From: Scandinavium ludwigii_A | Lineage (GTDB): Bacteria; Pseudomonadota; Gammaproteobacteria; Enterobacterales; Enterobacteriaceae | Direction: 5' to 3' | Assembly (NCBI GenBank): GCA_050516505.1 | Contig: CP191518.1 | Location: 4,402,001-4,466,000, forward strand | DNA length: 64,000 nt | In this document: positions 56,025-64,000 of the stretch, one piece after another | Layout of the letters: the number at the start of each line of letters is the position of its first letter | Numbering within the stretch: the first letter of the stretch is position 1 | Made by a program: the position numbers and the translations under genes | Notes under the pieces: model-generated | Told to the model about the DNA's origin: nothing | What the model saw: the letters and a program-made list of their open reading frames with translations, nothing else | Databases searched by the model: none

Positions 56025-56699
56025 CTATTTCCCCCACAACCGCCGTGAATTATCCTCGATATGCCCACTCAAGCGTCGCTTCTGCATCGTCCGCGTCCAG
56101 CTCACCGATAGCCCCGCCGCCGACAGCAAACGGCGATACTCTTCATCGTCATAGGGCGTATGCCACGCAATCGCCGCAGCGTCATGCACCGACACGTCGC
56201 TCAGGCGCGAAACCAGCTCCAGCGGCTGATCGCTCGACACCTTTCCCGCCAGAATCACCCGATACAGCCAGCCCATTTTGCCGCTGCTTTGCATCAGGGA
56301 AGACATATCGCTAATGCCGAAATGATAATTGAGCTTGAAGCATGGCGAACGCGGCTGCGTGACCTGAATCAGCGCATCTCCCCAACGGAAAATATCGCCG
56401 ATAAACACATTTTGTTCCGTCAGCCCAACCGTGGATAAGTTCTCGCCAAATGCTGGTGCGCAGAACAACGCCGCCTGCTCGGGAAACTCCTGCGCCCAAT
56501 CCGCGTAATGCTCGCGCGGATAATGGCACAGCGCGCGATCGGGGCCGCCGTGGATTTTCTTTTCCGCCTGCTCATCGCCTACCAGGCCACGTTCGGTGAG
56601 CTCAAGCTCGCCGTCCACCTGCAACTTTGCAATCGCGCTGGGGCGACTGCCCTCGTACTCCTGCACGCTGCCCGTAAATACGTTTACCGGATATTGCAT
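56025..56699 (-). CDS. yiiM: MOSC-domain protein YiiM
   Basis: 224 residues from ATG at 56699 (MQYPVNVFTGSVQEY), the K-12 length; longer frames upstream have no ribosome site. The MOSC core includes GGPDRALCHYPREHY, AFGENLSTVGL and QVTQPRSPCFKLNYHF (candidate Moco-sulfide cysteine). In E. coli YiiM reduces 6-N-hydroxylaminopurine as a molybdo-enzyme, detoxifying base analogues. The N-terminal part is more divergent than the rest. Confidence 0.92.
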   Translation of the reverse strand: MQYPVNVFTGSVQEYEGSRPSAIAKLQVDGELELTERGLVGDEQAEKKIHGGPDRALCHYPREHYADWAQEFPEQAALFCAPAFGENLSTVGLTEQNVFIGDIFRWGDALIQVTQPRSPCFKLNYHFGISDMSSLMQSSGKMGWLYRVILAGKVSSDQPLELVSRLSDVSVHDAAAIAWHTPYDDEEYRRLLSAAGLSVSWTRTMQKRRLSGHIEDNSRRLWGK

Positions 56700-56844
56700 T
56701 TTCCCCCTCCTGTTCCCGACCCTCATTCCCGCTATTTTTGCACGTAAACTGCGCAAAATGCGACATGCGTAAAGCCGTTGCTGAACGATTCATGTTATCC
56801 ATTGGTTAAATTGAAACGCTATTTCACTATAAGGAGTCAACGAC

Positions 56845-57738
56845 ATGACCCAGCCTCTTCGTTTTACCGGCGTCTGGTGCCCTTCGATCACCCCGATGGA
56901 CAGTGAAGGACACATTGATTACGACGGGCTGAAACAGCATCTCACCCGCCTCACCGACGCGCGCATTGACGTCATTCTTCTGATGGGCAGCATTGGCGAA
57001 TTCGCGTCGTTTTCACTGGAAGAGCGTTTAACGCTTATCCGCAACGCGCGGGTGATGTCATCCCTGACGATGGTCGCCAACGTGTCATCCACCTGCCTCA
57101 GCGATGTTTTCCAGATGGCGCAGGTCGCTTACTCTTCTGGCTATGATGCGGTGATGGTGCTGCCGCCTTACTATTACGGCCAGACGGAAAATCAGGTGCT
57201 GAGCTATTTTCGTGAGATTGGCCAACGCCTCGAAGGTAAATGGTTCGCCTACAATTTCCCGGCGCGAACCGGTTGCGATATCACTCCCGAAATTGCCGCC
57301 ACGCTTGCCGCGGAATTCCCACACTTCGCGGGCATCAAGGACACGGTTGATTGCCAGTCGCATACCCGCAACATGATCCACGCCACCCAGGCCGTGCGCA
57401 CCGATTTTGCCGTGCTATCGGGCTACGACGAATACTTCATACCGAACCTGATGGCAGGCGGCGCAGGGGTGATTTCTGGGCTGAATAACGTCATGCCTGA
57501 GCTGTTTGTTCAGGCACGGGAGGCGTGGCAGAAAAGCGATATCACCGCGCTGACGCACGCCCAACGGGAGATCGGACGCTTCATGGCAATTTACGCCATC
57601 GGGGATGATTTCGTGACCACGATTAAAACCGTCGTCTCACGCAAGTTCGGTTACTGCACACCCGTTTCGCGCAACGCGGGCGGGACGCTCAACGCAGAAC
57701 AACTGGCAACCGTCGACCGTCAGTTCGGCATTCGCTAA
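56845..57738 (+). CDS. DHDPS/NAL-family class I aldolase or dehydratase
   Basis: 297 residues with a TAAGGAG ribosome site 10-16 bases before ATG. Clear (beta/alpha)8 DapA-superfamily protein: GSIGEF at 48-53 (phosphate or carboxylate loop; DapA has GTTGE), tyrosine Y136 in FAYNFPARTG, Schiff-base lysine K165 in FAGIKDTVD. Absence of DapA allosteric features and a full housekeeping context suggest not the lysine-pathway DapA but a sugar-acid lyase such as a 2-keto-3-deoxygluconate, YagE-type or N-acetylneuraminate-type enzyme. It lies where K-12 has kdgT, the 2-keto-3-deoxygluconate permease. Substrate cannot be told from sequence alone. Confidence 0.8.
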   Translation: MTQPLRFTGVWCPSITPMDSEGHIDYDGLKQHLTRLTDARIDVILLMGSIGEFASFSLEERLTLIRNARVMSSLTMVANVSSTCLSDVFQMAQVAYSSGYDAVMVLPPYYYGQTENQVLSYFREIGQRLEGKWFAYNFPARTGCDITPEIAATLAAEFPHFAGIKDTVDCQSHTRNMIHATQAVRTDFAVLSGYDEYFIPNLMAGGAGVISGLNNVMPELFVQAREAWQKSDITALTHAQREIGRFMAIYAIGDDFVTTIKTVVSRKFGYCTPVSRNAGGTLNAEQLATVDRQFGIR

Positions 57739-57741
57739 AAC

Positions 57742-57773
57742 AAAAAACCCCGCTAATCAGCGGGGTTTTTTTA
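57742..57773. terminator. Bidirectional terminator between DHDPS-like gene and sodA
   Basis: AAAAAACCCCGCTAATCAGCGGGGTTTTTTTA, stem CCCCGCT/AGCGGGG with T and A tracts for convergent genes. Confidence 0.93.
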
Positions 57774-57804
57774 TGCCTGGTGGCAACAGAGGCGAGGAGT
57801 CGCC

Positions 57805-58425
57805 TTATTTTTTAGCGGCGAAACGTGCAGCAGCCTCGTCCCAGTTCACCACGTCCCAGAACGCTTTGATGTAGTCCGGGCGACGGTTCTGGAATTTCAG
57901 GTAGTAAGCATGTTCCCACACGTCCAGGCCCAGGATTGGGAAACCAGAGGTGCCAGAAACAGCTTCACCCATCAGTGGGGAATCCTGGTTAGCGGTAGAA
58001 ACAACGGCCAGTTTGCCGTCTTTCAGTACCAGCCACGCCCAGCCAGAGCCGAAACGGGTAGCAGCAGCTTTCTCGAACTCTTCTTTGAATTTCTCAACGG
58101 AGCCGAAGGTGCTTTCGATAGCCGCTTTCAGGTCGCCCTGCAGAGTGGTACCGGTTTTCAGGCCTTTCCAGAACAGGCTGTGGTTTGCGTGACCGCCTGC
58201 GTTGTTACGCAGAACGTTTTTCTTGTCCGCTGGCAGCTGATCCAGTTTGGTGATCAGTTCTTCAACCGGCAGGTTCGCAAACTCAGGCAGGCTTTCCAGC
58301 GCAGCATTCGCGTTGTTCACATAGGCCTGGTGGTGTTTAGAGTGATGGATTTCCATCGTCTGCTTGTCGAAGTGCGGCTCAAGGGCATCGTACGCGTACG
58401 GCAGGGATGGCAGTGTATAGCTCAT
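57805..58425 (-). CDS. sodA: Manganese superoxide dismutase
   Basis: 206 residues from ATG at 58425 (MSYTLPSLPYAYDAL), the K-12 length, with GGAG nine bases upstream. Metal ligands H27, H82 (HANHSLFW), D168 and H172 (LDVWEHAYY). The GGHANHSLFW region and G78 fit the Mn rather than the Fe enzyme. In the cytoplasm it converts superoxide to peroxide and oxygen. Fur and SoxS control it in E. coli. Confidence 0.98.
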   Translation of the reverse strand: MSYTLPSLPYAYDALEPHFDKQTMEIHHSKHHQAYVNNANAALESLPEFANLPVEELITKLDQLPADKKNVLRNNAGGHANHSLFWKGLKTGTTLQGDLKAAIESTFGSVEKFKEEFEKAAATRFGSGWAWLVLKDGKLAVVSTANQDSPLMGEAVSGTSGFPILGLDVWEHAYYLKFQNRRPDYIKAFWDVVNWDEAAARFAAKK

Positions 58426-58483
58426 ATTCATCTCCAATTATCATCGGGCGGCAGAGGTGTTACGCCGCGTAAGCAGTTGGTCC

Positions 58484-58519
58484 ATTATAGTTAATTAAAT
58501 GATATTGAAAATGTTTATC
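58484..58519 (-). promoter_or_regulatory. sodA promoter with Fur box
   Basis: On the minus strand GATAAACATTTTCAATATC (58501-58519) matches 13 of 19 bases of the Fur consensus GATAATGATAATCATTATC. It is followed by -10 TATAAT (58484-58489). The sequence after it, AATTAACTATAATGGACC, is nearly that of the K-12 sodA promoter. Confidence 0.85.
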
Positions 58520-58711
58520 AATGCCGTAGTTTTAATAAGGTTATAACTTTTAGGTATGTGGCTGATTTTGTGAGCCTGCTCAAGGGGAACACGTGCTTTT
58601 TGCCAGATATGAGCCGTATACGGCAGCGGCCTGAAGGTTAATCAACTGACTGATTTTTATACTCCGTGCTTCAGATGAAAGTTTCATCGATGTAAAACAT
58701 GAGGGAAAAAA

Positions 58712-59746
58712 ATGAGTCACGCGATTTCGATGGGAATTCTTTGGCATTTGATAGGTGCAGCCAGTGCAGCCTGTTTCTATGCCCCGTTTAAAAAGGTGAA
58801 AAATTGGTCCTGGGAAACCATGTGGGCTATCGGCGGTATTGTTTCTTGGCTCATCCTGCCATGGGCCATCAGCGCCATGCTGCTGCCGGATTTTTGGGCC
58901 TACTATCATTCATTTAGCGCGTCCACGTTGCTGCCAGTATTTTTGTTCGGCGCGATGTGGGGCATCGGTAACATCAACTACGGCCTGACAATGCGCTATC
59001 TCGGCATGTCGATGGGCATTGGTATCGCTATCGGCATCACGCTTATCGTCGGTACGCTGATGACGCCAATCCTGAACGGTCAGTTCCACGTGCTGATGGG
59101 TACCGAAGGCGGCCGTATGACGCTGTTGGGCGTGCTGGTAGCGGTGATTGGCGTGGGCATCGTCACCCGCGCCGGTCAACTAAAAGAGCGCAAAATGGGT
59201 ATCAAAGCCGAAGAGTTCAACCTGAAAAAAGGGCTGATTCTGGCGGTAATGTGCGGCATTTTCTCGGCGGGTATGTCCTTCGCCATGAACGCGGCCAAGC
59301 CGATGCATGAAGCGGCAGCCGCGCTCGGCGTCGATCCGCTGTACGTGGCGCTGCCAAGCTATGTCATCATCATGGGCGGTGGCGCGGTGATAAACCTCGG
59401 CTTCTGCTTCTTCCGCCTGGCAACCAAGTCAAACCTGTCGGTAAAAGCAGACTTCTCGATTGCAAAATCGATGATCGTCGGCAATATCCTGTTTTCAGCG
59501 CTCGCTGGCCTGATGTGGTATCTGCAATTCTTCTTCTACGCCTGGGGCCACGCCAGCATTCCGGCGCAGTACGACTACATGAGCTGGATGCTGCACATGA
59601 GTTTCTACGTGCTGTGCGGTGGTATGGTCGGATTGATTTTGAAAGAGTGGAACAATGCGGGTCGTCGTCCGGTCGGTGTCCTGAGCCTGGGCTGCGTGGT
59701 GATTATCATCGCCGCGAATATCGTGGGCTTGGGCATGGCGAACTGA
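58712..59746 (+). CDS. rhaT: L-rhamnose/H+ symporter
   Basis: 344 residues, the K-12 length, with GAGGGA 6-11 bases upstream. Ten transmembrane helices; segments such as FGAMWGIGNINYGLTMRYLG and FSAGMSFAMNAAKPMHEAAA match K-12 RhaT. Imports L-rhamnose with a proton. Converges on rhaR. Confidence 0.97.
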   Translation: MSHAISMGILWHLIGAASAACFYAPFKKVKNWSWETMWAIGGIVSWLILPWAISAMLLPDFWAYYHSFSASTLLPVFLFGAMWGIGNINYGLTMRYLGMSMGIGIAIGITLIVGTLMTPILNGQFHVLMGTEGGRMTLLGVLVAVIGVGIVTRAGQLKERKMGIKAEEFNLKKGLILAVMCGIFSAGMSFAMNAAKPMHEAAAALGVDPLYVALPSYVIIMGGGAVINLGFCFFRLATKSNLSVKADFSIAKSMIVGNILFSALAGLMWYLQFFFYAWGHASIPAQYDYMSWMLHMSFYVLCGGMVGLILKEWNNAGRRPVGVLSLGCVVIIIAANIVGLGMAN

Positions 59747-60595
59747 TTACGCCGCATTTTTATGCCGATGACGCCACTGACCCGGCGTCATCCCCACTTC
59801 CCGGTTAAACACCACTGAAAAGTAGTTACTGTCCTCAAAGCCGCAGTGCATGGCGATTTCCCCGATCATCAATTCAGAATGCCCCAGCAGATACTGCGCA
59901 TGGCAGATGCGTAGCTGGCGCAAATAATGGTTGATGGTCATCCCCGTCTGGCTACGAAACTGCTGACGCAGCGTGCGTTCGCTACAGGCCTGCTGCTCAC
60001 AGAAGAGATCCAGCGCAAAAGGTCGATTCAGGCTCCCTGCCAGCGCGGTAAGCAGCTTATCAAGCAGCGCCTCGCTTTCGGTTGCCGCCAGGTTATCAGT
60101 GGCGTAGCGATGGCGACGTAAAGTCACCACGAGCTGCGCAAACAGCAGTTCTGCCATGTCGTTCGAATGGGTGCAGGTTTTATGACTTTCCTGCTCAAGT
60201 GCGGTGATCACCTGTCGTGCCTGAGTCATGCCGCTGCTGCCAATCCGCCAGTGCGGCGTCCAGTTTGTTCCATTCAAGCCAGGAATATGCGCCGCCCAGT
60301 CCAGGTTGAGCTTCAGCCGTTCGGGGCAATAAATAATATTCTGCAAAACAAGGTCGTTTACGGACGCGTAGGAGTGTTTGTCTTCGGCACGAATGTAGAA
60401 CAGGTCGCCTCGGGTGATGCGATACGGACGATCGTTGAGGATGTGCAGCCCGTTACCTCGCCACACCAGCACCAGCTCGCAGAACTCATGCGTATGTTCC
60501 GCAAACACGTTTTGCGGATAGCGATCGGCCACCGCCACCGCTTGCTGCGGACTGGCAAAGAAATCCGCTTTTTTCAGGATCAAATGACACGTCAC
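59747..60595 (-). CDS. rhaR: AraC-type activator of rhaSR
   Basis: 282 residues from GTG at 60595 (MTCHLILKKADFFAS), the K-12 RhaR length. N-terminal cupin-type L-rhamnose domain (NVFAEHTHEFCELVLVWRGNG) and C-terminal AraC double helix-turn-helix (ALDLFCEQQACSERTLRQQF; GEIAMHCGFEDSNYFSVVFNR). In K-12 it activates its own rhaSR promoter from within the operon. Here 810 bases of other DNA, including a terminator, separate it from rhaS, so its transcription must differ. A local promoter was not identified with confidence. Confidence 0.96.
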   Translation of the reverse strand: MTCHLILKKADFFASPQQAVAVADRYPQNVFAEHTHEFCELVLVWRGNGLHILNDRPYRITRGDLFYIRAEDKHSYASVNDLVLQNIIYCPERLKLNLDWAAHIPGLNGTNWTPHWRIGSSGMTQARQVITALEQESHKTCTHSNDMAELLFAQLVVTLRRHRYATDNLAATESEALLDKLLTALAGSLNRPFALDLFCEQQACSERTLRQQFRSQTGMTINHYLRQLRICHAQYLLGHSELMIGEIAMHCGFEDSNYFSVVFNREVGMTPGQWRHRHKNAA

Positions 60596-60849
60596 TCCGG
60601 CACCTCAAATGCTGAACCACCGGTAAGTATTCACTACTTCAGTTAAAAAAACGGTGATTCTGTTCTCGAATATGTCATCCCACCGGATTCATTTTAACAG
60701 AAACCTATAAATTCCAGAGGGGATTATTTATTACGCCACGCCCGAAGGATTAAACAAACACAAATATATTATTAACGATACAGCGATTAATATATTTTAA
60801 TAACCTAATACAAGATCGCGACGCAAGGACTCTATATCAAAGGAAATTG
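60596..60849. other. AT-rich unassigned DNA between rhaR and remnant gene
   Basis: 254 bases with A+T clearly above the flanks, especially 60750-60810. No open frame of note and no IS terminal repeats. May include the rhaR promoter on the minus strand and the promoter for the decayed gene on the plus strand. Nothing else can be supported. Confidence 0.5.
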
Positions 60850-61350
60850 ATGAAATTCAAATTAAAGACGTTCTCTTTATTAGCACTTATTTAAAGAAAA
60901 AGGTAAACCGGTTCAGTTTATGGGTTATGGCCTTTGGGGCGTCAACGTCACGGAAAATGAATCCTATGGTCCGAAATCCGGCCAGCGTCGCCTGACCAGC
61001 ATGAGCGTAATCGACAGTATTTTTGAGATGAATAATGGGATCGGCGCAGGCTATGAGCCAGTAAAAGAGAGTACCAAATGGGGGCGTACCTCCCAATACA
61101 TTGACTGGATCACATCAGTGTCTCCAGAGGTTGGCGTCTTGTCAGAGCATGCCTTCAACTGGAGCGATAAAGAATATTTTATGCTGCAAAACATCGGTAA
61201 AGATGGCCGCTATGGGTACTTCCCGACAAATAAAAACAATAACAGCAACTGGGTTTATTTAGGTTGAAACATGATGGTCAATATTGGTATTTCCCAACCA
61301 ATAAGAAAAGCAACAAAGATTGGGAATATTTACAAGATGTGAAGTTTTAA
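60850..61350 (+). pseudogene. Decayed secreted-protein gene, unrecognised family
   Basis: A good ribosome site (AAAGGAAA) and ATG at 60850 start a signal-peptide-like MKFKLKTFSLLALI that stops at once (TAA 60892). In another frame, open from 60884, a 115-codon C-terminal fragment runs from 60920 to 61267 (MGYGLWGVNVTENESYG...), and a one-base shift at about 61264 continues a further 28 codons to TAA at 61348. The shifted end repeats the preceding module: GRYGYFPTNKNNNSNWVYLG and GQYWYFPTNKKSNKDWEYLQ. The likely history is internal deletion plus frameshift of a larger exported protein with tandem C-terminal repeats. I do not recognise the family. AT-rich and atypical for the flanks, so probably acquired. 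Confidence 0.65.
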
Positions 61351-61376
61351 AACCCATTAAGTAAATGCGTCACAAC

Positions 61377-61407
61377 AAAAAACTCATGAGTCTCATGGGC
61401 TTTTTTA
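61377..61407. terminator. Bidirectional terminator between remnant gene and rhaS
   Basis: AAAAAACTCATGAGTCTCATGGGCTTTTTT: inverted CATGAG/CTCATG stems with A6 and T6 tracts. It overlaps the rhaS stop codon region and would end the rhaS message before rhaR. Confidence 0.75.
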
Positions 61408-62241
61408 TTGCAACTGGGTATCGCGCCCTTGACGAATATCACGCGGCGACCATTGAAACTCACGGCGAAAAAGTGTCGAAAAATGATTACTGTCGCCAAA
61501 ACCACAGCGAAATGCGATGTCTGTGACGCTTTCATCGCCGTGCCGCAGAAGGTGACGCGCTTTGGTCAGGCGAATGCGATTGAGATAACGCTGAGGCGTC
61601 ATACCGGTGTGCTGCTTAAGCTGACGATGCAGCGTGCGCAGCGACAGCGAAAAGCGATCGGCAACCTCTTCCCAGCACACTTCATCGGCGAAATGGTCTT
61701 CCAGCCACGCCATCATCAAATTCAGGCGCGCATCGTTGTTGGTCGCCTCTGCCGCCAGACTGCCCTGCCGCAAATTCACCAACAGCTGCATAAACAGAAT
61801 TTCGCGGTTGGCGATAGCGTGCATATCCTCCCCGCCATCAAGCGCTTCCATCTGTTGCACGACCTGCCGCACCTGCTGCAACACAGACTGATTCACACGC
61901 CAATGCGAAGGATACACGCCATCCTGCTCCTGCGGGAGCAGCTGTTCCAGACCGGACAGAAACCGGAACGCATCCGGCGAACGATACAGCACGTTGGTCA
62001 GGCACAGATTGTCAGTGTGCTCATACAGATGCCGGTCGTGATCGCGCACGAAGCACACCGTCCCGCCGGTGATGGTGTACGGCTGACCGTTGAATACGTG
62101 AATACCCGTGCCGTGTTCGACGATCACAATCTCATGAAAATCATGGTGGTGTTCCGGAAACTCAGCCTGTGGAAGCCGTGGCTCAATGGCAACAGGTGCA
62201 TGTCCTGACGGAAAAAAATCCACGCTGTGCAGTACGGTCAT
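61405..62241 (-). CDS. rhaS: AraC-type activator of rhaBAD and rhaT
   Basis: 278 residues, the K-12 length. N-terminal L-rhamnose cupin domain (FPEHHHDFHEIVIVEHGTGI) is almost identical to K-12; C-terminal AraC domain has two helix-turn-helices (VADRFSLSLRTLHRQLKQHTG; TDIAFRCGFGDSNHFSTLFRR). Together with CRP it turns on rhaB and rhaT. It is divergent from rhaB. Confidence 0.97.
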   Translation of the reverse strand: MTVLHSVDFFPSGHAPVAIEPRLPQAEFPEHHHDFHEIVIVEHGTGIHVFNGQPYTITGGTVCFVRDHDRHLYEHTDNLCLTNVLYRSPDAFRFLSGLEQLLPQEQDGVYPSHWRVNQSVLQQVRQVVQQMEALDGGEDMHAIANREILFMQLLVNLRQGSLAAEATNNDARLNLMMAWLEDHFADEVCWEEVADRFSLSLRTLHRQLKQHTGMTPQRYLNRIRLTKARHLLRHGDESVTDIAFRCGFGDSNHFSTLFRREFQWSPRDIRQGRDTQLQ

Positions 62242-62541
62242 AATGGCCCCACGAAATGAGAAAAGTTATCAGGATAATAAGCACCCCCTGCCATTCTCAC
62301 CTTGACGTTTTGACAGCAAAGCACGCAAACCCTGTCCGTTTTTCAAGAAACGACAGGAAAAATCAGGAAATGGGTTCGATGTCACACCCGCATGAAACGG
62401 GCTCATTACTGGAAAGTGTGATGCCTCTCACGTTCATCTTTGCTTTCTTGCCAGCCGCCTTTTGCTGCTGTCAGTAGTGAGAAGGTCGATTCGATGACGC
62501 TCCTTCAGACTGTCCGTAATGACTATCAGAAGGATCTCTCC
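62242..62541. promoter_or_regulatory. rhaS/rhaB divergent regulatory region
   Basis: A 300-base gap. The segment CACGTTCATCTTTGCTTTCTTGCC (62429-62452, shown here in two parts as CACGTTCATCTT and TGCTTTCTTGCC) and TGTCAGTAGTGAGAAGGTCG just after align with the K-12 rhaB promoter and its RhaS half-sites. CRP sites are expected nearer the middle. A 73-codon frame across this region is taken as chance. Confidence 0.75.
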
Positions 62542-64000
62542 ATGAGTTTTCGCCATTGTGTGGCGGTTGATTTAGGTGCCTCCAGCGGGCGCGTCATGCT
62601 GGCCAGTTACGACCGCAACAAACGGACCCTGGCGCTACGTGAAATCCACCGTTTTATGAATACGCTCCAGAAAGTGGACGGCACAGACTGCTGGGATATC
62701 GACAGCCTGGAAGCTGAAATCCGCTGCGGGCTGAAGAAAGTGTGCGATGACGGCATTCTTATCGACAGCATCGGTATCGACACGTGGGGCGTGGATTTTG
62801 TGCTGCTGGATAAAGACGGTCACCGCGTTGGCCTCCCGGTGTCCTATCGCGATAGCCGCACCCAGGGCGTGATGCAACGCGCTGAAACGCAGCTTGGACG
62901 CGTCGACATCTATCACCGTAGCGGCATTCAATTCCTGCCATTCAACACACTTTACCAGTTCCGTGCCTTAACCGAACAACAGCCAGACGTACTGACCAAC
63001 GTCGCCCACGCGCTGCTGATCCCCGACTATTTCAGCTACCGCCTGACCGGCAAAATGAACTGGGAATATACCAACGCGACCACCACTCAAATGGTGAACA
63101 TCAACACCGATAACTGGGATGGCGATCTGCTCAACTGGGCCGGTGCGCCGCGCGACTGGTTTGGCACGCCGACACATCCTGGCAACGTTATCGGGCACTG
63201 GATTTGTCCGCTGGGAAACCTAATCCCGGTGGTCGCCGTCGCCAGCCACGATACCGCCAGTGCGGTGATTGCCTCGCCGCTGGCAGACAAACACGCGGCC
63301 TATCTCTCTTCCGGCACCTGGTCGCTGATGGGCTATGAAAGCAAAACGCCGTGTACCAGTGACATCGCGTTGGCGAACAACATCACCAACGAAGGCGGCG
63401 CGGAAAGTCGCTACCGGGTACTGAAAAACATCATGGGCCTGTGGCTGCTGCAACGGGTGTTGAAAGAGCAAAACATCAGCGATATCGGGGCGTTAGTTGC
63501 CAAGACGCAGAAACTGCCCGCCTGCCAGTTCGTGATTAACCCGAACGATGACCGCTTCATTAACCCCGACAACATGAGCGCCGAAATTCAGGCTGCCTGT
63601 CGCGAAAGCCACCAGCCGGAGCCCGAAAGCGCCGCCGAACTGGCGCGCTGTATTTTCGACAGCCTGGCGTTGCTGTATGCCCGCGTTCTGCACCAGCTCG
63701 CTGACCTTCACGGTCACCGCTTCTCACAACTGCACATCGTGGGTGGCGGCTGCCAGAACGAACTGCTCAATCAGCTCTGCGCCGACGCCTGCGGTATTTC
63801 GGTTATTGCCGGGCCGATTGAAGCCTCCACACTGGGCAATATCGGTGTGCAGTTGATGACGCTTGATGAACTCAAAGACGTCGATGATTTTCGCAAGGTG
63901 GTGCGCGGCAACCACGCCCTCACCACGTTTAATCCGGATTCGAACAGTGAAATTGCCCGCTATGTCGCGCAGTTTCAGCCACAACAGACCAAGGAGCTTT
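62542..64000 (+). CDS. rhaB: L-rhamnulokinase, 3' end beyond the window
   Basis: ATG at 62542 (MSFRHCVAVDLGASSGRVML), no stop before the window ends; 486 codons are visible of about 489. FGGY-family sugar kinase: N-terminal phosphate loop VDLGASSGR, C-terminal HIVGGGCQNELLNQ and GPIEASTLGNIGVQ. It phosphorylates L-rhamnulose at O-1 after RhaA. First gene of rhaBAD, with RhaS and CRP control from the upstream gap. Confidence 0.97.
   Translation, partial: MSFRHCVAVDLGASSGRVMLASYDRNKRTLALREIHRFMNTLQKVDGTDCWDIDSLEAEIRCGLKKVCDDGILIDSIGIDTWGVDFVLLDKDGHRVGLPVSYRDSRTQGVMQRAETQLGRVDIYHRSGIQFLPFNTLYQFRALTEQQPDVLTNVAHALLIPDYFSYRLTGKMNWEYTNATTTQMVNINTDNWDGDLLNWAGAPRDWFGTPTHPGNVIGHWICPLGNLIPVVAVASHDTASAVIASPLADKHAAYLSSGTWSLMGYESKTPCTSDIALANNITNEGGAESRYRVLKNIMGLWLLQRVLKEQNISDIGALVAKTQKLPACQFVINPNDDRFINPDNMSAEIQAACRESHQPEPESAAELARCIFDSLALLYARVLHQLADLHGHRFSQLHIVGGGCQNELLNQLCADACGISVIAGPIEASTLGNIGVQLMTLDELKDVDDFRKVVRGNHALTTFNPDSNSEIARYVAQFQPQQTKEL

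Noticed and set aside
60850..60894. MKFKLKTFSLLALI as a functional micro-peptide
   Set aside because: It reads as a truncated signal peptide followed by remnants of a longer gene in other frames, so decay is the simpler reading.
62256..62477. 73-codon frame in the rhaS/rhaB gap
   Set aside because: Crosses the RhaS/CRP regulatory elements that align with the K-12 promoter; no family resemblance.

Overview
The window is chromosomal DNA of a gamma-proteobacterium of the family Enterobacteriaceae. Nearly every protein can be matched by eye to an Escherichia coli K-12 gene product of the same or almost the same length. The 16S variable regions and the missing or rearranged segments look more like the Enterobacter/Lelliottia/Leclercia group than Escherichia itself, but the species cannot be fixed from the sequence alone. 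There is no prophage, IS element, CRISPR array or plasmid-type gene; this is mostly core housekeeping DNA.

Layout. (1) 1-11.3 kb: the end of ppiC, then the branched-chain amino acid block: ilvC with its divergent activator ilvY, and the leftward operon ilvL-(attenuator)-ilvX-ilvG-ilvM-ilvE-ilvD-ilvA, then comM. The ilvG frame is intact, unlike K-12. (2) 11.3-18.5 kb: maoP, hdfR and a complete leftward rRNA operon (16S, tRNA-Ile, tRNA-Ala, 23S, 5S, tRNA-Asp, tRNA-Trp) with P1/P2 promoters and boxA. (3) 18.5-26.4 kb: murI/btuB with a cobalamin riboswitch, trmA, yijD, fabR, sthA, oxyR and the OxyS small RNA. (4) 26.4-37.3 kb: arginine genes argH, argB, argC and divergent argE with ARG boxes, then ppc, katG and metF. 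(5) 37.6-50.3 kb: the metL-metB operon and divergent metJ with met boxes, rpmE, priA, cytR, ftsN, the heat-shock protease hslVU, menA and rraA. (6) 50.3-58.5 kb: a DUF1993 gene, pfkA, fieF, cpxP (with the CpxQ RNA in its 3' end), cpxRA, yiiM, a DHDPS-family lyase and sodA. (7) 58.7-64 kb: the rhamnose region rhaT, rhaR, rhaS and rhaB (cut at the window edge).

How the genes work together. IlvA makes 2-oxobutanoate and IlvGM, IlvC, IlvD and IlvE complete isoleucine and valine; IlvY senses substrate to turn on ilvC. ArgC, B, E and H are steps of arginine synthesis under ArgR. MetB, L and F supply methionine under MetJ. OxyR, OxyS, KatG and SodA form an oxidative-stress set; CpxA, R and P with CpxQ form the envelope-stress set.

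What stands out. The rRNA operon joins a K-12 rrnB-type upstream flank (murI/btuB) to a K-12 rrnC-type downstream flank (aspT-trpT-hdfR), a recombinant joint. The normally contiguous rhaS-rhaR pair is split by about 0.8 kb of AT-rich DNA holding a decayed secreted-protein gene and a terminator. Several K-12 blocks are absent (zapB-glpFKX-fpr-tpiA-sbp; the ppc-katG interval; kdgT, whose place holds a DHDPS-family gene). A dispersed repeat with a G-rich, potentially quadruplex-forming tail occurs at several gene ends. I found no convincing wholly new multi-gene system.
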